Origin: Dehalococcoidia bacterium UBA2979
GTDB taxonomy: Bacteria; Chloroflexota; Dehalococcoidia; UBA2979
Direction of reading: 5' to 3'
NCBI GenBank assembly: GCA_002348225.1
Contig: DEAP01000089.1
Location: 1 to 6,520 of the forward strand
DNA length: 6,520 nt
Shown here: positions 1 through 5,987 of the stretch, one piece after another
Numbering within the stretch: the first letter of the stretch is position 1
How the letters are laid out: each line of letters starts with the position of its first letter
The notes under the pieces: model-generated
What the model was told of the DNA's origin: nothing
What the model saw: only the letters and a program-made list of their open reading frames with translations
Database searches by the model: none
Position numbers and translations under genes: made by a program

Positions 1-1172
1 ACATCGAATAATCTTCCTGCAATCATGGGACCACTGAATGAGCCAGCCATAATCAGTACGGACGACCAACCCATAATCATTCCAAAATTAGTCCGGCCAA
101 AGTATTCAGCTCGCATTGTTTGCATTAATGGTCCGCGTATACCCCACGCTAGGCCGTTCATCGCAGCAAATAAAATAATCATCGCAATCGAAGAAAAGTG
201 CGCAAGTATCAATAAGGCTATTCCATGCATGATCATTGCGGCTGTTGTTAGTTTCCTTTTCCCTAATTTTTCACCCAACGAACCAGCTATAGCTTGGCCA
301 GGAATTTGGCAAGCCATCATCCCTGCGGCGACCATCGCAGCATGAACTTCTGAAAGTCCCTGACCGTCCACGAGATGCAGAGGTAGGTGGAGCATCAATG
401 TTGAAACCACCATAACTGCAAAAGCGTGGCCTAATCCTATTGTCCAGAAGGCGGACGTTCTCATAGCCTCTTGCCAAGTAAATGCTGGTTCGTCGGCTGA
501 GGCAATATTAGAGGGGTCGCTACTTTCTTCAGTCGACGGCTTGATACCGTCCATTGTGAGACCGATATCCTCTGGCCGGCTATACATTACTGCGGTTAAA
601 GGAAATGCAAGCACCAAGATCAGAATACCGGATCCAAGCGAGAACACTCTCCAACCGATCTCGGTGATCAAAATTAAAATTACAGAGCCTCCGAGCAGGC
701 CACCAATTGAGAAACCCAGTTGCGAAATAGATAATGCCCTAGCTCGTTGTTTGTCGAACCAGCTTACGACAGCGACCGTAACGGTCATGAAGCCGCCCAG
801 ACTTGAACCGACAGCAATAAAGGAAAATATCACATAAAAGTGCCACAGCTCGCTTATTTGGCTGAAAGCGATAAAACCAAGCCCAAACGATACTAATCCC
901 CACCTCATAATCACTCGAGTACCATATTTATCGATTAGCCAACCCTGCGCGGGTCCTAGTAATCCGCTTTCGAACCGGGCTAATGAAAACCCACCTGACA
1001 AGGCCGTTCGACTCCAGCCCAGATCCCGAGTCATTGCGAGGGCATACGCCCCAAGGGCATGGTGCATGAGCATAGCGCCCAGTAGCTGAATAATTAGTCC
1101 CGAGCCAACAATGTACCACCCGTGAAAAAGCTTGCGTCGGCCAGGGGGAGTAGAGGTGTGTTGGGAATTCAC
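1..1172 (-). CDS. MFS transporter, OFA/monocarboxylate-type (3' end cut by window edge)
   Basis: Reading the minus strand from GTG at 1172 gives 390 uninterrupted codons to the left edge; the stop lies outside. The product is an inner-membrane secondary transporter of the major facilitator superfamily. Visible features are a short polar N-terminus (1-16), then HGWYIVGSG opening TM1, and a TM2 stretch FESGLLGP (67-74). The TM2-TM3 signature GWLIDKYGTR (77-86) matches MFS motif A, and its second-half echo is GSLGEKLGKR (297-306). WFDKQRARALSIS (138-150) lies between TM4 and TM5. About 11 hydrophobic segments are present, with a polar central loop at about 198-240. Family members are usually a little over 400 residues, so roughly the last helix is missing. 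GTG is chosen because an AGGAAG Shine-Dalgarno sits just upstream and because starting at the later ATGs would delete TM1. The layout resembles oxalate/formate-antiporter or monocarboxylate-like carriers, but the substrate cannot be read from the sequence. It follows the aminopeptidase gene by 7 bases. MFS membership is sure; the subfamily is moderately supported. Confidence 0.9.
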   Translation of the reverse strand, partial: MNSQHTSTPPGRRKLFHGWYIVGSGLIIQLLGAMLMHHALGAYALAMTRDLGWSRTALSGGFSLARFESGLLGPAQGWLIDKYGTRVIMRWGLVSFGLGFIAFSQISELWHFYVIFSFIAVGSSLGGFMTVTVAVVSWFDKQRARALSISQLGFSIGGLLGGSVILILITEIGWRVFSLGSGILILVLAFPLTAVMYSRPEDIGLTMDGIKPSTEESSDPSNIASADEPAFTWQEAMRTSAFWTIGLGHAFAVMVVSTLMLHLPLHLVDGQGLSEVHAAMVAAGMMACQIPGQAIAGSLGEKLGKRKLTTAAMIMHGIALLILAHFSSIAMIILFAAMNGLAWGIRGPLMQTMRAEYFGRTNFGMIMGWSSVLIMAGSFSGPMIAGRLFD

Positions 1173-1175
1173 GGG

Positions 1176-1181
1176 CTTCCT
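1176..1181 (-). promoter_or_regulatory. Ribosome binding site of the MFS gene, overlapping the upstream stop codon
   Basis: AGGAAG lies 3 bases before the GTG at 1172, and its first two bases are the last two bases of the aminopeptidase TAG stop (1182-1180). The spacing is short if counted from the final G but 5 bases if counted from AGGA. It decides the GTG start and suggests translational coupling, in which ribosomes ending on the aminopeptidase reinitiate on the transporter. Confidence 0.6.
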
Positions 1182-3756
1182 ACTCTAAAAGGTTAGATTC
1201 TGCATACACTCGACATCGAATAGCTCTAGCCAGATTGTCGTTTGCCTCTAGAAGCATACGTCGAAGCAACTGGTTAGATTCTGGGATGTTTTCAAGCAAA
1301 GCCTGAGACCGATCTAGCAAAGATTGTTCCACTCTATATCCAGGGAATAGCGCGCCAAAATAGGACTGTGCAAAATGATTTTCTGAACTTTCGAATACAC
1401 CTTCGACCTCGGAAAAGAACTGTTCAGTGAAGGGTTCGAGTATCGGAGCTTGTACCCACCAATGGAATCCGCTCATAGCTGCAGCAGTTAGATGAAGTGA
1501 GCCATACCCCTCAGTCGACAAAAATTTACCCCAGGCCGCCTGCTTGCGCGAGACGTCTGGTATCGATACGTCTGCTCGTAGAGCGGCTCGCTGTCCCCTA
1601 TCGGTGGGATCTCGCTCCAACTCAGTTTCGACAAGTTGAGCACTGTCTTCAAATCCATGCGCTACTGCATTGATAACAGCAGTCCACCGCATATCCTGAT
1701 CTGGTACAAACTCAGTAATGGCATCCTTCTCTTGTATTAGTCCTATCGTTTCAGCCACATCAGACCCATTGATAGCAAACCCAAACATAGCCCGACCCCA
1801 AAGAATTCGTTCATCCGCGGTCGTGCTTTGTTCAATTTGCTGTTTAGATAATGAAAATAGATTATGGGCGAGTTCCATCTTCTTGGACTCGGGCACATAT
1901 CTTGAGACTGCTCCGCTTAATTGTTCGATCGTTACTTCGATGAGTTCCAGATCGTCTTCCGCGAGTACTTTGCTAGATGCAATATTGATGTAGTCTATTG
2001 AACTCAATTGTTGATCACGGACCATCTCCCAAAGCGACTGCCATATCTGCATTCGAAGAAGAGGTTCATTCACTTTTTCGAGGTGGTGTCTCATGAAGTC
2101 TAGAGTGGTTGAGTCGAGGCCAGCCTTGAGGAATCCATGGTCATCATAGTTTGGAAAAACGAAACTCGGAGTAGTTTTGTCCAGACTAATTTGATGCTCA
2201 TGGGAACTAATCGAGTAATCGATCGTGTCGATGGTTACTTCATCATCGTGCAAGTAACCGATGGCAAGCTCTAGTGCGTGCTCACGCAGTAGTGGGTGAC
2301 TGTCAGGTGCTGATTGACTGACTAATATTGAGGTTGAAGACTCGGCATTGTCTGCGATACTTGCTGTGACTGTGTTGTGTTGAGAGGTTTCGAGCCACGA
2401 TGCTGCCCAAGGCTTGAGGTCACGAGCAGTTTCAGCATCTAAGCAGTTTAACCAGTCACCGAGGGTCGTATTACTGAACGCATGTGTCTCCATGTAGGTC
2501 TGCATCCCTGACTTGAAAGAGTCATAGCCAATTGTTTTGACTAATTGCTTGATCACTGACGCACCTTTGCCATAGGTAATTCCGTCGAAGTTCAGGAAAG
2601 TTTGATCGGTGTCAGCGACTTCCCCAGCGACTGGATGTGTTGTCACTAGTTGGTCCTGTCGATATGCCCACGCTTTCATTCGTGAATTGAAGGATTGCCA
2701 CGCATCGGTGAAACGAGTGTTCCCGGTGAGCGCAAGGAAGCTCATATAGGACGCGAAAGATTCATTCAACCAGAGATCGTCCCACCACTTCATCGTCACT
2801 AGATCACCGAACCACATATGAGCCATTTCATGCAGAATTATTTCTGCGCGAGTAAGTCTTTGGTTATAGGTGGGCGGATCACGAAATACTATTCGTTCAG
2901 TATGGGTAATTGCACCCACGTTCTCCATTGCCCCATGATTGAATTCTGGCACAAATATTTGGTCGTATTTGCCAAACGGATACGGAAAATCAAAAAATTC
3001 CTCGAAAAATTCGAAACCCTGTGACGTCACTTCAAAAAGCTCGTCTTGGTCAACAAACGGGGCTAAGGATTCACGAGCAAAAAATCCGAGAGGGATGGTT
3101 CCGCCTTGTGGATGTTTGGACGTGTAGGTACTTGTGAATTGTTGATAAGGGCCGCCGATTAGCGCAAATAGATAAGTAGAGAACCGTTTAGTTTTCGAGA
3201 AGCGATGCCGTGACATGTTGTCTTGGACATCAATTCTTTCTGCCAGTTCGCTATTACCTATGAGTACCCATTCTTTGGGACAATCAACCTGTAATGAATA
3301 TGATGCTTTGATATCCGGCTGGTCGAATGATGGAAATAGCCGGTGAGCAGAATACGGTTCAAAGTTCGTGTACACATATTCTTTTTGATCTTCAGGATCT
3401 ATGAATTGGTGGAATCCATCACCGGTATGGTCATATTCATTGACGTAGGATATGACCACTTTATTAGACCCACGAGTCAAATTTTCTATATGCAGCCGGT
3501 GACCGGTCCATGACGGATTAGTCACCTCGGTGCCGTTTACATGGATAGTGAGTATTTCGGTACCGGTGAAATCAAGGAAAGTTTCCGAACCGTCAGAGCT
3601 TTCGAACTGAACGATCGTTTCGCCTGAGTAAGTAGGGCTTCCTCCGCCAGGTAAATTCAGTTGTATTTGATAATCTGTGTCCGAGATACTGTTTGACCGG
3701 CGGTTCGCATCGTTTTTGTCGAGCACGTCTCGTGCTGCACTTTCTTGGGATCTCAT
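1180..3756 (-). CDS. pepN: Aminopeptidase N, M1 family zinc metallopeptidase
   Basis: This complete 858-residue protein removes N-terminal amino acids from peptides late in intracellular protein turnover. There is no signal peptide, so it should be cytosolic. The N-terminal beta domain (about 25-215) carries the DPED...YTNFEPY...FPSFDQPDIKA stretch (120-151) typical of the family. Catalytic domain: exopeptidase motif GAMEN at 275-279; zinc motif HEMAH at 309-313 followed after 18 residues by NES with Glu332, giving ligands His309, His313 and Glu332; Glu310 as general base; and Tyr385 in TYGKGA as the transition-state tyrosine. Residues from about 530 to the end form the helical ERAP1-like C-terminal domain, beginning near FPNYDDHG (534-541) and including the IWQSLWEMVRD motif. 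Length and C-terminal architecture match the actinobacterial (Streptomyces lividans-type) PepN rather than the E. coli type. The ATG at 3756 has a strong GAGGAG 7 bases upstream. It is transcribed divergently from the dinB-like gene, and the MFS gene follows it. All catalytic residues are present, so it should be active. Confidence 0.97.
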   Translation of the reverse strand: MRSQESAARDVLDKNDANRRSNSISDTDYQIQLNLPGGGSPTYSGETIVQFESSDGSETFLDFTGTEILTIHVNGTEVTNPSWTGHRLHIENLTRGSNKVVISYVNEYDHTGDGFHQFIDPEDQKEYVYTNFEPYSAHRLFPSFDQPDIKASYSLQVDCPKEWVLIGNSELAERIDVQDNMSRHRFSKTKRFSTYLFALIGGPYQQFTSTYTSKHPQGGTIPLGFFARESLAPFVDQDELFEVTSQGFEFFEEFFDFPYPFGKYDQIFVPEFNHGAMENVGAITHTERIVFRDPPTYNQRLTRAEIILHEMAHMWFGDLVTMKWWDDLWLNESFASYMSFLALTGNTRFTDAWQSFNSRMKAWAYRQDQLVTTHPVAGEVADTDQTFLNFDGITYGKGASVIKQLVKTIGYDSFKSGMQTYMETHAFSNTTLGDWLNCLDAETARDLKPWAASWLETSQHNTVTASIADNAESSTSILVSQSAPDSHPLLREHALELAIGYLHDDEVTIDTIDYSISSHEHQISLDKTTPSFVFPNYDDHGFLKAGLDSTTLDFMRHHLEKVNEPLLRMQIWQSLWEMVRDQQLSSIDYINIASSKVLAEDDLELIEVTIEQLSGAVSRYVPESKKMELAHNLFSLSKQQIEQSTTADERILWGRAMFGFAINGSDVAETIGLIQEKDAITEFVPDQDMRWTAVINAVAHGFEDSAQLVETELERDPTDRGQRAALRADVSIPDVSRKQAAWGKFLSTEGYGSLHLTAAAMSGFHWWVQAPILEPFTEQFFSEVEGVFESSENHFAQSYFGALFPGYRVEQSLLDRSQALLENIPESNQLLRRMLLEANDNLARAIRCRVYAESNLLE

Positions 3757-3763
3757 TGTGTTT

Positions 3764-3769
3764 CTCCTC
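3764..3769 (-). promoter_or_regulatory. Ribosome binding site of the aminopeptidase gene
   Basis: GAGGAG on the minus strand, 7 bases before the ATG at 3756, is a near-consensus Shine-Dalgarno sequence. It fixes the start of the aminopeptidase and is the strongest such site in the window. Confidence 0.8.
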
Positions 3770-3871
3770 AGGAAATTTGACTGATTTCATGAGCCTAACC
3801 CACCGAGCTTGTTACGTCCTCCAGCAGTGCCCCGTGCACTATGTAATTGAACTACCCTAGTCAACTAATAC

Positions 3872-3880
3872 AGGAAAGGA
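3872..3880 (+). promoter_or_regulatory. Ribosome binding site of the dinB-like gene
   Basis: AGGAAAGGA ends 8 bases before the ATG at 3889. It supports that ATG over the TTG at 3847, which has no purine-rich site before it. Confidence 0.7.
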
Positions 3881-3888
3881 TTGCATCA

Positions 3889-4317
3889 ATGAGAGCTGAT
3901 GAATTTCGTGCACGACTCAGCGAAGCTCGTGCGACTCTTGCCGCAACAATTATTAGATCAGAACAAGAGTGGGAGCTCGGTACAGAGGCCAAGTGGGGAC
4001 CGCGAAAAATTGCAGAGCACGTGATTGCAGATGAAAATTATTTCGCGAATGCCGTTGCCGCTGCGCTGCAAGCGAATGGTCTCGAACAACAGACTATTGA
4101 GGCCGTTGAGCCTCAGCATGCTTTGCAATTGTTAGAAGAAATGGCGGTTGCAACCGATCGGATATATGGATATATCGAGGATGGTGATATCGACAAGCTT
4201 GCAGACATTCCAGCTGGTCAGGGTTTCGAACAGACGATTGGTGGGACTGTTGACTTCGCGGTGTGGCATTTGATGGACCATTCGAAGCAAATATCAGAGT
4301 ATCTCAACACCAAGTAG
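3889..4317 (+). CDS. DinB/YfiT-like four-helix-bundle protein (putative metal-dependent)
   Basis: The product has 142 residues from the ATG at 3889; an in-frame TTG at 3847 would add 14 residues but lacks a ribosome site. The sequence is almost all helical and fits the DinB_2-type fold: helix 1 (about 3-25), KWGPRKIAEHVIADENYF (35-52) as helix 2, and a last helix holding AVWHLMDHSKQI (124-135). The three histidines that bind a divalent metal in this superfamily are visible as His44, His127 and His131, the last two as HxxxH. Family members include thiol-dependent S-transferases (bacillithiol, mycothiol or glutathione linked) and maleylpyruvate isomerase-like enzymes, but most are uncharacterised, and the substrate cannot be told here. 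It is a soluble cytoplasmic protein with no signal or membrane segment. It stands alone on the plus strand, divergent from the aminopeptidase and convergent with the Eis-like gene, so it is probably a single-gene transcript. The fold is well supported; the function is unknown. Confidence 0.85.
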   Translation: MRADEFRARLSEARATLAATIIRSEQEWELGTEAKWGPRKIAEHVIADENYFANAVAAALQANGLEQQTIEAVEPQHALQLLEEMAVATDRIYGYIEDGDIDKLADIPAGQGFEQTIGGTVDFAVWHLMDHSKQISEYLNTK

Positions 4318-4325
4318 ATAACGGT

Positions 4326-5555
4326 TCACCAGGTATGCTCTGCCTCATACGGTGTATATCTTGTTCTGAATATGCGGTCCCAGTCCTTTAACGCGTCCTG
4401 ATTCAACACTGTAAGGAGCCCAGCTTGCTGTGCTTCCGACGCGCTGTAGTGACCGAATAATATTGAGGCGAAGGTGTCGGGAGTGATTCTTATGTCAGCT
4501 CCAGAGTCCGGTATACGATCTATGGTACTTACTTCTGGGCTCGCTGAGAAAGCCCAACTTCCGTTATTCCAATCACAGAATTCATCTAGAAATTGAAAGC
4601 GAACTTCACCTTCCTCGTCGTATCTTCGCAGAGGTAGGGCGTCCTCAAGTGTTACGATGCGTGCCATTATTCCATCACGGCGGGCGGCATTTAACATTCT
4701 TGGTTCGGTTAGCATGTTGACTAGAGGATCATTTGAGGGGGCATTATCCCATCTGATATCCTCTGCGTTATCAATACCTCCGAGTAGTCCCCATAGTGCT
4801 TGGTGTGCCTCTGGCGTGAGAGCAAAGAAATCCGAGACATCGACATACTGCGAGACATGATTGTTTCCATATCGGCTGTTCCAGTTCTCGTTTGGGGTCG
4901 TTCCGGGGCCAGCTGTGTAGATAACATATCCGAGCGGTTCACCATGCTCTTCATAAGTAAAGATAGAGCGTTGTCTTTCCGGAGTTGTTTTTGCCAATGG
5001 TCCTTCGTCCCACATGGCTCGTCCTCGGTGGACTAGGCCGTTACGTTCCTCTCGAAATCGTCGATACACATCTACAAGTAATCCAAACTCTTCGTCTAAA
5101 TCAACCTCACGGATCACACCCGAGCTTTCCACAGGATGATGAAATCGAATAAAGCGAGGTTCTATCTTGTAAGTGTGTCTAGTATTTATCGTGCCATATC
5201 CAAATCGCTGATAAATTGCCATCCACGCAGGATGAAGAATCGCCAGAGATTGTTCGCGCTTTTCGTGCATCTCTTGGAAATGTTTTTGTTTGACGCTCCG
5301 CAGGTAGCCCCGTCTGCGATGCGCAGGATGGGTAGAGACCATCGTCACACCTGCAGCTGGTGTTGCTGGCCCATTAAACCTAATTTGGAGTGGCCAAGCT
5401 CCGTAGGTTGTCACCACCTGATCGTCATCGAATGCGCACATGGTCCAGTCGGGATCGAGTCCCGCTAAGGTGTTTTCCTGTCCTAATCCACGAGAAGCCT
5501 GACGGTAAAATTCAGGCATTTCTTCAGCCGTTGCTTTTCGGAACTCTACGACCAT
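4326..5555 (-). CDS. Eis-like GNAT N-acetyltransferase with SCP2-type C-terminal domain
   Basis: The 409-residue protein is about the length of mycobacterial Eis (just over 400). The N-terminal GNAT domain (about 3-135) contains the acetyl-CoA pyrophosphate loop VSTHPAHRRRGYLRSV (73-88) with RRRGYL at 80-85, then IYQRFGYG (114-121). Tyr120 in FGYG matches the position of the proposed general-acid tyrosine of Eis. A second degenerate GNAT-like domain spans roughly 140-290. The third part (about 296-400), opening with MARIVTLEDALPLRRY, is the SCP2-like sterol-carrier fold. Eis proteins acetylate amines such as aminoglycosides or lysines and use their free C-terminus as catalytic base. Here the chain ends in Trp, where Mycobacterium tuberculosis Eis ends in Phe. 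The natural substrate is unknown, and drug resistance should not be assumed. The ATG at 5555 is preceded by GGGGGA at a 9-base spacing. It follows the DUF35 gene by 15 bases, so it is probably the last gene of that operon, and its end faces the dinB-like gene 8 bases away. Confidence 0.88.
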   Translation of the reverse strand: MVVEFRKATAEEMPEFYRQASRGLGQENTLAGLDPDWTMCAFDDDQVVTTYGAWPLQIRFNGPATPAAGVTMVSTHPAHRRRGYLRSVKQKHFQEMHEKREQSLAILHPAWMAIYQRFGYGTINTRHTYKIEPRFIRFHHPVESSGVIREVDLDEEFGLLVDVYRRFREERNGLVHRGRAMWDEGPLAKTTPERQRSIFTYEEHGEPLGYVIYTAGPGTTPNENWNSRYGNNHVSQYVDVSDFFALTPEAHQALWGLLGGIDNAEDIRWDNAPSNDPLVNMLTEPRMLNAARRDGIMARIVTLEDALPLRRYDEEGEVRFQFLDEFCDWNNGSWAFSASPEVSTIDRIPDSGADIRITPDTFASILFGHYSASEAQQAGLLTVLNQDALKDWDRIFRTRYTPYEAEHTW

Positions 5556-5564
5556 TTTCTTAGA

Positions 5565-5570
5565 TCCCCC
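5565..5570 (-). promoter_or_regulatory. Ribosome binding site of the Eis-like gene
   Basis: GGGGGA on the minus strand, 9 bases before the ATG at 5555, fits in the 15-base gap after the DUF35 stop codon. It supports this start and co-transcription with the DUF35 gene. Confidence 0.55.
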
Positions 5571-5984
5571 CTATTCTGGCTTAAAATGTAAGAGTGAGGT
5601 TTCACCGGCAATTTCCCAACCAGCTTGTACCTTTAGTCCTACATGGATGTCTTCATTTTCAATATTTCTCAAAATAGTAGTTACACGAGGCCCTTCGTCT
5701 AGTTCGACTACCGTCAGATTATACGGAACATCATCCTGAAATCCAGGATGAAATAGTCTGTGCATTATGACAAATGAGTGCACGGTGCCCGAGCCACTGA
5801 CGGCTTCCCATTTGAGGTCTTCCGACAGGCATTCAGTGCAGAGCTCTTTGAGAGGCCAGAGAAACGCTGGACATGAGTTGCATTTCTGTATGACTAGTTT
5901 ATGGTCAGCCGCACCCTCGAAGAACGGTTGAGAAATCTCATCAGGGGTAGGGACTGGTTTTGTTGGTTTTTCATGAGTGGTCAT
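5571..5984 (-). CDS. DUF35 zinc-ribbon/OB-fold protein, partner of the adjacent thiolase-like protein
   Basis: This 137-residue protein has the two-part DUF35 layout. An N-terminal helix (about 14-30, DEISQPFFEGAADHKLV) leads into a rubredoxin-like zinc ribbon with CNSC (35-38) and CTEC (49-52), so Cys35, Cys38, Cys49 and Cys52 should bind zinc. An OB-fold follows (about 57-135), including GSGTVHSFVIMHR (64-76) and YNLTVVELDEGPRV (88-101). The length is typical of stand-alone DUF35 proteins. These are found beside thiolase-superfamily genes, and in steroid side-chain degradation the DUF35 domain of ChsH2 is required to form the active Ltp2 aldolase. In other lineages they stabilise HMG-CoA synthase/thiolase complexes. 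Here it starts 3 bases after the stop of a thiolase-like gene, so the two products very likely form a complex. The ATG at 5984 has AGGA 8 bases upstream, inside the end of the thiolase gene. It acts in the cytoplasm. The family call is firm; the reaction of the complex is inferred. Confidence 0.93.
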   Translation of the reverse strand: MTTHEKPTKPVPTPDEISQPFFEGAADHKLVIQKCNSCPAFLWPLKELCTECLSEDLKWEAVSGSGTVHSFVIMHRLFHPGFQDDVPYNLTVVELDEGPRVTTILRNIENEDIHVGLKVQAGWEIAGETSLLHFKPE

Positions 5985-5987
5985 TGC

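Larger units (their letters stand above)
3757..3888. promoter_or_regulatory. Divergent intergenic region between aminopeptidase and dinB-like genes
   Basis: These 132 bases must hold the promoters for both the leftward aminopeptidase-MFS operon and the rightward dinB-like gene. No pair of -35 and -10 boxes is convincing on either strand. A minus-strand TTGACT at 3864-3859 is a possible -35, but the hexamer at proper spacing (TAGTGC) is a poor -10. Two short inverted repeats are visible: GAAAT-N7-ATTTC (3772-3788), just upstream of the aminopeptidase ribosome site, and AGTGC-N5-GCACT (3826-3840), near the middle. Each has only 5-base arms, so either could be chance or a regulator site. The promoter role is inferred from gene orientation alone. 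Confidence 0.4.

Noticed and set aside
25..837. Plus-strand open frames opposite the transporter (for example 25-345 and 541-837)
   Set aside because: They are antisense to a continuous 390-codon MFS frame with clear motifs; they have no ribosome sites and no recognisable domain.
271..1119. Short minus-strand frames at 271-477 and 928-1119
   Set aside because: They lie in a different frame from the intact MFS reading frame that spans the whole region, so they do not indicate a frameshifted pseudogene.
3836..3864. TTGACT at 3864-3859 with TAGTGC at 3841-3836 (minus strand) as the aminopeptidase promoter
   Set aside because: The -35 is good and the spacer is 17 bases, but the -10 shares only two of six bases with the consensus, so it is not listed as a promoter.
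3847..4317. DinB-like protein as part of a toxin, defence or DNA-damage system
   Set aside because: The DinB/YfiT fold is named after a damage-inducible gene but is a general metal-binding bundle. No LexA-type box or partner gene is present here.
4326..5555. Eis-like gene as an aminoglycoside resistance gene
   Set aside because: Eis-fold proteins are widespread with diverse substrates. Nothing in the sequence or context shows a drug-resistance role.
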